This document shows positions 1 to 6,200 of a stretch of DNA of 7,463 nt, piece after piece. The notes below the pieces were generated by a model that worked only from the letters and a program-made list of their open reading frames with translations, was not told the origin of the DNA and made no database searches. Source of the DNA: Pseudomonadota bacterium. GTDB taxonomy: Bacteria; Myxococcota; Bradymonadia; UBA4248. The DNA lies in the NCBI GenBank assembly GCA_017629415.1, contig JAGBXG010000448.1, positions 1 through 7,463 on the forward strand. The letters are read 5' to 3'. A program made the translations under genes and the position numbers. Every line of letters starts with the position of its first letter. Within the stretch, counting starts at the first letter, position 1.

Positions 1-2
1 GG

Positions 3-119
3 CCCCCTGAAACAATAAGCATGAACTTTTTGTTAAAAGAGAAGCTTGGATTGGACTTTATGACTTTGGTGTTCAAAGTGCGGTGCGCCGGTTCCGATAG
101 GGAAGTTTGGCAAATTTGA
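3..119 (+). CDS. Possible 3' end of an upstream gene (partial)
   Basis: This frame is open from the left edge to a TGA at 117-119, 16 bp before the ldhA start; the other two plus frames close within the first 18 bases. The tail reads about 38 residues and ends in DREVWQI. An internal ATG at 21 would give a 32-residue peptide, but no Shine-Dalgarno precedes it, so a gene running in from the left is likelier than a free small ORF. An open run of this length can occur by chance, and I recognise no family. If real, the gene would be co-oriented and probably co-transcribed with ldhA. The alternative is that this is simply the ldhA leader, although I see no convincing promoter in it. Confidence 0.3.
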   Translation, partial: PPETISMNFLLKEKLGLDFMTLVFKVRCAGSDREVWQI

Positions 120-135
120 AACAGGAGAAAAACGC

Positions 136-1179
136 ATGAAAATTATGGTTTTTGATACCAAGCCTTATGACAGGCAGTATTTGGAGGCGCAAAACGCCCA
201 TTATGGATATAAACTGAAGTTTGTGGAGCACAAGTTGACCGCAGATACCGCACGATTGGCGCAAGGATACGATATCGTTTGTGCTTTTGTGAACGATGAT
301 GTCGGTGCGGAGACAATTGATGCGCTCGTTGATGTTGGCGTGAAAGCCATTGCCATGCGGTGTGCCGGCTATAATAATGTGGATGTTCGGCATGCTTTTG
401 GGCGGATTCATATCGTGCGTGTGCCCAAATATTCGCCATATGCGGTTGCGGAACATGCCATGGCGCTTTTGCTGGCATTAAATCGTCGGACGCATCGGGC
501 TTGGCTGCGCACGCGAGATGGGAATTTCGCGTTGAATGGTTTGCTCGGATTCGATTTGCATGGAAAAACTGCCGGCATTATTGGTACAGGTCTGATTGGA
601 CGGTGTTTTATCAATATTTGCCGAGGGTTCGGCATGCATATTATCGCTTATGATCCTTATCCGGCAAAGGATGCGGACTTTGAATATGTCTCACTGGATG
701 AGCTTTTGGAACGTTCCGATGTGATTTCGCTTCATTGTCCGCTGACGCCGGAAACGCACTATCTGTTGAATGAGAAAACTTTGGCAAAAACGCGTCCTGG
801 TGTCACGATTGTCAATACATCACGCGGTGCGCTGATTCATACGGCTGATTTGATTGAAGCTTTAAAATCTGGCCATGTGCGCGGTGCTGCGCTGGATGTT
901 TATGAAGAAGAATCCGAGTTGTTTTTTGAAGATTGTTCCAATCAAGTCATTCAGGATGATATGTTGATGCGGTTGCTGGCTTTTAATAATGTCATTGTGA
1001 CATCGCATCAGGCCTTTTTCACGCATGAAGCTTTGGCAAAAATTGCAGAAGTCACCTTTGAAAATTTCAAAATGATTGAAAACTTGCCCAAAGGCGGTTT
1101 GCTTCCCAATGAAATATGCTATCGATGCGAACATTATGGGAAAGATTGTGCCAAAAAACAGGGACAAAACTGTTTTTAA
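136..1179 (+). CDS. ldhA: Fermentative D-lactate dehydrogenase (NAD-dependent 2-hydroxyacid dehydrogenase)
   Basis: Reduces pyruvate to D-lactate with NADH in the cytoplasm, regenerating NAD+ in fermentation (family knowledge). The 347 residues have the D-isomer-specific 2-hydroxyacid dehydrogenase layout: an outer catalytic half, the Rossmann loop G150-T-G152-L-I-G155, and D173 at the end of the next strand, which favours NAD over NADP. The catalytic triad is visible as R230 (NTSRGALI), E259 (DVYEEE) and H291 (TSHQAF), with the 29- and 32-residue spacings of D-LDH. The segment FFED followed by VIQDD is typical of E. coli-type LdhA, arguing for lactate rather than a glycerate or formate dehydrogenase. 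The ATG at 136 has an AGGAGA Shine-Dalgarno at 123-128. Unusually, the C-terminus adds four cysteines at 328, 331, 338 and 346 (CX2CX6CX7C), absent from E. coli LdhA. It is followed by amrS in the same operon. Confidence 0.93.
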   Translation: MKIMVFDTKPYDRQYLEAQNAHYGYKLKFVEHKLTADTARLAQGYDIVCAFVNDDVGAETIDALVDVGVKAIAMRCAGYNNVDVRHAFGRIHIVRVPKYSPYAVAEHAMALLLALNRRTHRAWLRTRDGNFALNGLLGFDLHGKTAGIIGTGLIGRCFINICRGFGMHIIAYDPYPAKDADFEYVSLDELLERSDVISLHCPLTPETHYLLNEKTLAKTRPGVTIVNTSRGALIHTADLIEALKSGHVRGAALDVYEEESELFFEDCSNQVIQDDMLMRLLAFNNVIVTSHQAFFTHEALAKIAEVTFENFKMIENLPKGGLLPNEICYRCEHYGKDCAKKQGQNCF

Positions 1180-1183
1180 GGAG
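1178..1183 (+). promoter_or_regulatory. Shine-Dalgarno of amrS overlapping the ldhA stop
   Basis: AAGGAG begins within the ldhA TAA codon (1177-1179) and lies 8 nt before the amrS ATG at 1192. This fixes the amrS start and suggests that translation of the two genes is coupled on one transcript. Confidence 0.8.
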
Positions 1184-1191
1184 TCATCAGC

Positions 1192-2169
1192 ATGAACGGA
1201 ATCATCTGCGAACTTTGTCCAAGAGCTTGTAGCCTGAAACCAGGCCAGGTAGGGGTGTGTGGTGCCAGAATTGCCGATGCGCAACGTGTCATTCCCCTCA
1301 ATCATGGCTGTTTGTCTGCCGTTCATGTGGATCCCATAGAAAAAAAGCCTTTGTATCACTTTTATCCGGGGTGCCGTGCGCTTTCTTTGGGTGGTTTTGG
1401 ATGTAATCTGATGTGCCGTGGCTGTCAAAATGCATCCATTTCTCGCGCCCGTGCCGATTATTGTTCAGACGGCTTTTGCATGTTGCCTCAGGATATTGTG
1501 GCACATGCCCAAAAATATGCCTGTCCCGTCATTGCCTATACTTATAATGAACCAATCGTCTGGCATGAATTTGCTTGCGAAACGGCACAGGCGGCACGGG
1601 AAGCCGGCATCAAAAATATCATGGTAACGGCGGGCTATGTGACGGCAAACATGCGAGAAAAGATTTTTTCGCACATGGATGCCGCAAATGTTGATTTAAA
1701 AGGATTTACAGAAACTTTTTATCGCAGTTGGGCCAAAGCAGAATTAGCCCCCGTACTTGAAACGATAGAATATTTACATCAGTTGCCTGGATTTTGGCTG
1801 GAATTAACCACTTTGTTAATACCAGGCCAGAATGACGCCCAGGCTGATTTGGAAGCTGAATTCTCTTGGATTGCGGAACGATTGGGTACAGATATTCCCA
1901 TTCATTTGAGTGCATTCCATCCTGCATGGCAGGCCAAAGAAATTCCCGCCACCCCCATCGAAACATTAGAAAAAGCATTAAAACTGGCTAAAGAAGCAGG
2001 CTTGCATCACGTTTACCTGGGCAATGTCCCCTTGTCATCAGACACGGTTTGTCCGAAGTGTGGGCAGTTGTTGATTTCGCGCTGGGGATATCACACAGAA
2101 ATTCGTGGTCTGAAAAATGGAAAATGTTCTGCCTGTGATTCCCAATTAGCAGGTGTTTTGGCGCATTAG
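1192..2169 (+). CDS. amrS: AmmeMemoRadiSam system radical SAM enzyme
   Basis: A radical SAM enzyme that should bind a [4Fe-4S] cluster and cleave S-adenosylmethionine in the cytoplasm; the family's substrate cannot be stated from sequence. The 325 residues match AmrS in length and order. An N-terminal cysteine cluster (C6, C9, C13, C23) comes first. VDPIEKKPLYHF at 46-57 is a family hallmark. The radical SAM motif CX3CX2C is C71, C75, C78 (GCNLMCRGCQN), followed by a TIM-barrel-type core with TYNEP (117-121) and VDLKGF (167-172). A LGNVP motif (276-280) precedes a C-terminal zinc-ribbon-like set C287, C290, C312, C315. Such proteins are often annotated as pyruvate formate-lyase activating enzyme, but the terminal cysteine pairs and VDPIEKKP fit AmrS better. 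The usual companions AMMECR1 and Memo are absent here. It probably shares the ldhA transcript, and both activities suit anaerobic growth. Confidence 0.9.
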   Translation: MNGIICELCPRACSLKPGQVGVCGARIADAQRVIPLNHGCLSAVHVDPIEKKPLYHFYPGCRALSLGGFGCNLMCRGCQNASISRARADYCSDGFCMLPQDIVAHAQKYACPVIAYTYNEPIVWHEFACETAQAAREAGIKNIMVTAGYVTANMREKIFSHMDAANVDLKGFTETFYRSWAKAELAPVLETIEYLHQLPGFWLELTTLLIPGQNDAQADLEAEFSWIAERLGTDIPIHLSAFHPAWQAKEIPATPIETLEKALKLAKEAGLHHVYLGNVPLSSDTVCPKCGQLLISRWGYHTEIRGLKNGKCSACDSQLAGVLAH

Positions 2170-2287
2170 TAAATCTTTGAATTCGTCACGCCAGACTTAC
2201 AAAAAACATCAATGCGATTGGGGTAAGGTACGGCGTACGCAACGTCACAAAGCGTTTACGAAGTGGTATGTTGCGGGGACGAAAAAT

Positions 2288-2311
2288 ATGGGGGAGCGGG
2301 TCCCCATTTTT
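2288..2311 (+). terminator. Rho-independent terminator downstream of amrS, possibly bidirectional
   Basis: ATGGGG (2288-2293) pairs with CCCCAT (2302-2307) around an 8-nt loop, and T2307-T2311 supply a U-tract on the plus strand. An A-run at 2282-2286 gives a U-tract on the minus strand too, so the same hairpin could stop transcripts from both convergent units. A competing stem, GGGGAC (2275-2280) with GTCCCC (2300-2305), uses the same right-hand C-run. The distance from the amrS stop is about 120 nt, which is long, so moderate confidence. Confidence 0.55.
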
Positions 2312-2373
2312 CCAAAAAACGAGTGTTATCAGTGTCCGGCTAACTTATTAAAGCGTCAAATCTATTGTAGGTT

Positions 2374-2394
2374 CCAAGGGGCTCAGCCCCTTGG
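2374..2394. repeat. Perfect 9-bp hairpin with GGGGC-TCA-GCCCC core
   Basis: CCAAGGGGC (2374-2382), loop TCA, then GCCCCTTGG (2386-2394). Neither strand has a U-tract directly after it, so it is more like a REP-type palindrome than a terminator. Confidence 0.7.
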
Positions 2395-2419
2395 CGGGGT
2401 TTGGGGCGGAGCCCCAAAA
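2394..2419. repeat. Palindromic direct repeat, copy 1
   Basis: A 26-bp unit matching 2464-2489 at 25 of 26 positions (G at 2397, A at 2467). It contains the perfect hairpin TTTGGGGC (2400-2407), loop GGA, GCCCCAAA (2411-2418). Homology continues into GAAC after a one-base length difference. The T-run precedes the stem on each strand, so it does not fit a terminator. Confidence 0.75.
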
Positions 2420-2463
2420 GAACTTTGTGTACACCGTGGGTTGGGGTTCGAAGCAAAGCCCCA

Positions 2464-2489
2464 GCGAGGTTTGGGGCGGAGCCCCAAAA
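2464..2489. repeat. Palindromic direct repeat, copy 2
   Basis: Second copy of the 2394-2419 unit, exactly 70 bp downstream, with the same hairpin at 2470-2488. It is preceded by a looser inverted repeat, TGGGG (2442-2446) with CCCCA (2459-2463), in the place where copy 1 is preceded by the 2374-2394 hairpin. The whole 2374-2490 block therefore resembles a degenerate tandem pair of two-hairpin units. It ends 14 bp from the lipoprotein stop codon. Confidence 0.75.
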
Positions 2490-2503
2490 AGAACCTTGTT
2501 ACC

Positions 2504-3130
2504 TTACTGTAGTGCTACTTCTTTTACATTTGCGCTGGCAATGGTTTCAAATTTGATAAAATTTGAAACGACCGTCGTCATTGGCTGGTCTTTATCATCG
2601 ATAATATCGACTTCAAACCGCATAAGATATTTTCCCGTTGGAATGAGTGTATGGAAAGGGGTATCCGGCGGAGTATTGGCATCGATAGAAGCCCATTGGG
2701 TAGCTTGAATTGGAACGATGACATCATGAGATGCCCCCACGGGAATTGAAATAACGCTCATGATTCCTTGTTCGCTCGATCTGCCGTGTGAAACATCGAT
2801 GATGGAACCATAGAGAGGCTGTTTGGTATCGTTTGAATACACATATAAATGCGCTTGAATTCTGGCAGGAAGATGCGATTTTGAGGTGTTGCGCATGGAA
2901 ATATCGACAGCAGCGGCTACAGAATCGCGCCAAACGGGAAAGCGATTGGCAAGTTCAATCTTGAGATATTGAGGAATTTCTTGCGCCGAAAGAGTGCCTT
3001 CGGGTTTCTCATACCGCATACTGTCTGCAGAATCTTGAATATCAATATAATCAGATTGTTTGGGCGTTTTGTTTGAACATGCCCAAAAACTCAGCGAAAG
3101 GGCTAGGATTGGAATAAGAATTTTTTTCAT
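2504..3130 (-). CDS. Putative lipoprotein of unknown function
   Basis: From the ATG at 3130 this encodes 208 residues. It begins MKK, a hydrophobic stretch and SFWAC-SN with a lipidation cysteine at 18. The lipobox is poor (F at -3, W at -2, but A at -1), so lipoprotein status is likely, not certain. Serine after the cysteine would favour the outer membrane in E. coli-like sorting. After a polar acidic linker the rest alternates hydrophobic and polar residues (for example AHLYVYS, SIIDVS, TGKYLMRFEVDII), suggesting an all-beta, Ig-like sandwich that I cannot assign to a family. An in-frame TTG at 3136 would add two residues; ATG is preferred. Neither start has a Shine-Dalgarno: the leader is T-rich and follows a terminator-like hairpin. 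It lies 109 bp downstream of the pseudokinase on the same strand, which hints at a shared envelope role but does not prove it. Confidence 0.75.
   Translation of the reverse strand: MKKILIPILALSLSFWACSNKTPKQSDYIDIQDSADSMRYEKPEGTLSAQEIPQYLKIELANRFPVWRDSVAAAVDISMRNTSKSHLPARIQAHLYVYSNDTKQPLYGSIIDVSHGRSSEQGIMSVISIPVGASHDVIVPIQATQWASIDANTPPDTPFHTLIPTGKYLMRFEVDIIDDKDQPMTTVVSNFIKFETIASANVKEVALQ
2544..2569. repeat. 11-bp perfect inverted repeat inside the lipoprotein gene
   Basis: GTTTCAAATTT (2544-2554) and AAATTTGAAAC (2559-2569) flank GATA. It codes for NFIKFET near the C-terminus, and its inner end is 38 nt before the stop codon. AT-rich with no U-tract after it, so it may only be a by-product of the codons used. 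Confidence 0.6.
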
Positions 3131-3142
3131 TTGCAAAAATAC

Positions 3143-3165
3143 AAAAAAAGCGCCCGATAAGGCGC
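3143..3165 (-). terminator. Second terminator-like hairpin, just before the lipoprotein start
   Basis: Read on the minus strand, GCGCC and GGCGC (3161-3165 and 3150-3154) pair around a 6-nt loop and are followed by seven T (3149-3143). The stem is short but all G-C. It ends only 12 nt before the lipoprotein ATG at 3130, so it either terminates read-through from the pseudokinase or acts as a leader structure of the lipoprotein mRNA. Confidence 0.6.
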
Positions 3166-3176
3166 GTTCATTTCAT

Positions 3177-3223
3177 AAAAAAGCACCAGGCGCGGCTTGA
3201 ATATCAGCTTTTGCCTGATGCTT
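3177..3223 (-). terminator. Rho-independent terminator of the pseudokinase gene
   Basis: On the minus strand AAGCATCAGGC (3223-3213) pairs with GCCTGGTGCTT (3191-3181) over 11 positions, one of them a U-G wobble in RNA. The 21-nt loop is long. A run of T follows (3182-3177). The hairpin begins 16 nt after the pseudokinase TAA. The wobble works only in minus-strand RNA, which supports this direction. Confidence 0.7.
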
Positions 3224-3239
3224 AAATAGTGAAGTGGAA

Positions 3240-6200
3240 TTATTTTACTTTAGATTTGGCTTTGGCGTTGTTTGGATTAATTTCCAAAGCTTTGAGATAG
3301 GCATCTCTGGCGTTGTCCATGCCTGCTTTTCCACGAAGGTCGCCAAGATAAGTGTAGCAGCTATCTGTTTTTGAAAGCTTGCATGATTTTTCCGCTTGTG
3401 AAGCTGCGATAGCAAGTTTACCAAGTCTTTCATTGGCTTTGGCCAGGGAAAGCCAGGCGCGATGATTATTCGGATCTTTTTTGGTGGCTGCTTCAAGCAT
3501 TTTAACGGCTTCAGCAAACTGCTGTTTGCTCATGGCTGCTTGTGCATCGGCAATAAGTTTTGCCGTTGGCAAGTTATCATAAGCAGTAGAGCCTGAGCTG
3601 GATTTGGTACTTGAGCTCTTGGCCGGTTTATTGCTGGCAGTTTCTGCTTCTTCTGAATCTCCCTCATCATCAAGGTTCAGACGCTTGACATTGGATTTGG
3701 CAGACTCGGTCTTTGCCGCCGTTTCGGTTTTGGGGCGTTCAGGAATCATCAAACCAGGATCTTCAAAGATTTTTGCTTTGGTTTCTTCTGCTGTGGGCGT
3801 GGGTTTGGTTTGCGCATTTCTGACAGGCGGCAAATCATCAATAAGCATGATTTCTGGGCGCTCTTCAGCTTTGGCGGTTTCAGAGGTTGGTTTGTTTTGA
3901 GGCTTTTCAGGTTCTGGACGTGCAGCTCGTGTGGGCGCAACGGCGACAGCAACTTGAGTTTCCCGAGCAGCAGCTGCAGGTGTCGGCGCCGGTGTCGGTA
4001 TGGTGCCTGTTTCTTGAGCAACTTGGGCTGTACCTTCCGGCATACCCGTATTTTCAGGCATTTCCTGAGCTAAGTCAGATGTATCGGAGGGCGCTGCTTC
4101 AGGCATACTTGGAGCAGGTCGTTTTTCTAATTCTGCGGCCAATCCTTGCATTTCAGTATCAAACTGAAGCAATCGCAAATAATAGGCTTGTTTTTCTTTG
4201 GTCGCCGTATTCGTATTTTGGAAGAGACCTGTAATATTATGATTGCGTCGGCCTTTTTCAAGTAAAGTGTAAATCTCTAAAACTTCAGTCCATCCGGAAT
4301 GCTGAGCTTCAAGAATTGGCTTTAATGTCTGAGCATCAGAAAATGCTTTGTGCTTGGCGGCATAAAGTGCATCATCACGCGTTTTGGCACAGAGCTCCAA
4401 AGCGCCAGGCTCGGCATTGGTAATACCTTCCATACAGCTCGTGTATTCAGCATCGATTTCACTTTTTTGCTGACTCAAATCCCAAGGATTAGGAATCGTT
4501 TCAGATTTTTTGAGCTCAGCTTTGAGTTTCTCCGCCTGCTTCATTAGGGCATCAATGAGCGCAGCTCTATATTTTTTCTTTTCTTCATGCGGAATGTCTA
4601 GCTGGGAAAGGGTTTTCATCAGCTCAGCGGCTTTCAGACGCGATTCGGCATCCCCTTTTTGAAGTTCATCATAAAATTGTTCAACAATTGTATTGGTCTG
4701 GGCTGCTGCTTGCTGTTCTGAATCTGCAGGTTTGTTGTTCGATTTATAAATGGCAACCGCAACGATAAGCAATGCAAGAACAACAATCGCGATAACTGCA
4801 AGTCTTTTATGGTCAATGCTGGCAGCCGTGTGAGCAGAGTCATCATCATCATCACTATCAAACCAGCCCACGCTTATCGCATTTTTGAAATCCGATTTGT
4901 CGTCATATTGGCTTTCATTGGCAACGGACTGTTTCTCGCACACAGGCTCTGAAGACATTATATTCTCTTCATCAACTGTATCGGCATTCAGATCGACGTC
5001 TTCTTCAAAATCCTCTACCAAAAAACCGCTAGTCGATGTCATGCCAGGAATTTTACTGAACGCTGGAATCGTTTTGCGATCCTGAATCGGCTGAATTTCA
5101 GTATCACCGGTAATGACATCGTTTTGGGGTTCAAAATTCCTTTCGGGGCGACGCTGCTTGCGCTTGACACGGCGCATTTCCATGCTCGCTGTTTCTTTGG
5201 CTGAGTTTTCAGCGTTCGCCTGTTTGTCTTTTTTTCGACCAATACGTTTATGAGGTTTGGTTGCTTCGGCTTCCGCAGATTGGGTTGCTGCAGATAAATC
5301 TTCCTTGTTTTCTGCGCCGGTTTTGTCTTCTGCGCCGGTTTTGTCTTCTGCGCCGGTTTTGTCTTCCGCGCCGGTTTTATCTTCTGCGCCGGTTTTGTCT
5401 TCTGCGCCGGTTTTGTCTTCCGCGCCGGTTTTATCTTCTGTGCCGGTTTTATCTTCTGTGCCGGTTTTGTCTTTTTCGCCGGTTTTGTCTTCTGCGTTGT
5501 CCTTAATTTCAGATGTTTTGGCTGATTTACCAAAATCTGAGGCGATAATTTCGGTCGCCAGGGCTTCAAGAACATTTTGTTGTTTATCGTCAGAAGATGC
5601 GGTTTGTGTTTCTGCTGTGCTTGCTAAAGGCTTGTTTGATGACAGGTTGTATCGGTTTTCGAGTTCATCCGCAGAACTGAGGCTTAAAACAGTCCCATGA
5701 TGTGTTTTTTCTGCATTGCCATTGAGCTTAAGCTCATCCACAGTCTTTTGCGCTGAAATATCGCTGAGAATGTCAGAAATGGCATCTTTCGTATCTTTAT
5801 CGTTGGCAAACAACGGCGACGCGATTTCCTGAGTGGGAGATGCTTCGAAAGGATCCATCTCTGACGTAATTGCTCGGTCCAGGATATCCGTCAGGGCAGT
5901 GGAATCGAGCTTGTCACCCACAAGATCTGCCAAATCATCCCACGTTGTTTTCTCAACAACTGTGCGATCGGGATCCACGCCTTTGCGCGTCACTTCGATT
6001 TGAGATGCCTCACGTCTGATTTCATCCCATCCATCCATATCCAGAGAGGATAAAGAAAAAGGTGAGGAACTGGATTTCTGAATATCCGGTCGTTTGGGAC
6101 TCGTTAAAATGCGGTCAATCAACCCGGGTGAAAGCTCGCCAGCCATTTCATCGATTTCGGTATGTGTGCTGAGCAGCGCGGTAATAAAGGCGCGCGGCGT

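Larger units (their letters stand above)
2170..2503. other. Convergent intergenic region rich in palindromes, no gene seen
   Basis: These 334 bp separate the 3' ends of amrS (plus) and the lipoprotein gene (minus). The first 110 bp hold nothing I recognise except the 8-bp palindrome GCGTACGC at 2233-2240. The rest contains a terminator-like hairpin (2288-2311) and a series of GC-rich perfect hairpins (2374-2488). Plus-strand open frames exist here, but they run through the palindromes and look non-coding. Palindromic elements between convergent genes are typical of REP-like sequences. Confidence 0.75.

Noticed and set aside
26..79. Possible sigma-70 promoter upstream of ldhA (TTGTTA or TTGGAC as -35)
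   Set aside because: No -10 with a good match at proper spacing; the upstream frame is open to the edge, so the promoter may lie outside the window.
862..1428. 188-residue minus-strand ORF opposite the ldhA-amrS junction
   Set aside because: It is antisense to two well-supported genes, including catalytic motifs, and shows no domain of its own.
1192..2169. Annotation as pyruvate formate-lyase activating enzyme
   Set aside because: The N-terminal four-cysteine cluster, VDPIEKKP, LGNVP and the C-terminal zinc-ribbon pairs fit AmrS; no formate-lyase gene is adjacent.
2394..2489. Direct repeats 70 bp apart considered as a CRISPR fragment
   Set aside because: Only two copies, each internally palindromic with a related hairpin upstream; no further repeat-spacer units and no cas genes.
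2153..2708. Two plus-strand ORFs (2153-2512 and 2391-2708) in and beyond the convergent intergenic region
   Set aside because: They translate the palindromic repeats, overlap amrS or the lipoprotein gene on the opposite strand, lack a Shine-Dalgarno and show no protein-like features.
5311..5487. Tandem array considered as CRISPR or iteron origin
   Set aside because: Units abut without spacers and are in frame inside a coding sequence; no replication gene is nearby.
5257..5700. 147-residue plus-strand ORF made of SSAPVL repeats, and further open frames on both strands across the same tract
   Set aside because: The 18-bp repeat keeps every frame open. The DKTGAE frame continues into a complete protein with recognisable domains, start site and terminator, so the others are shadows.
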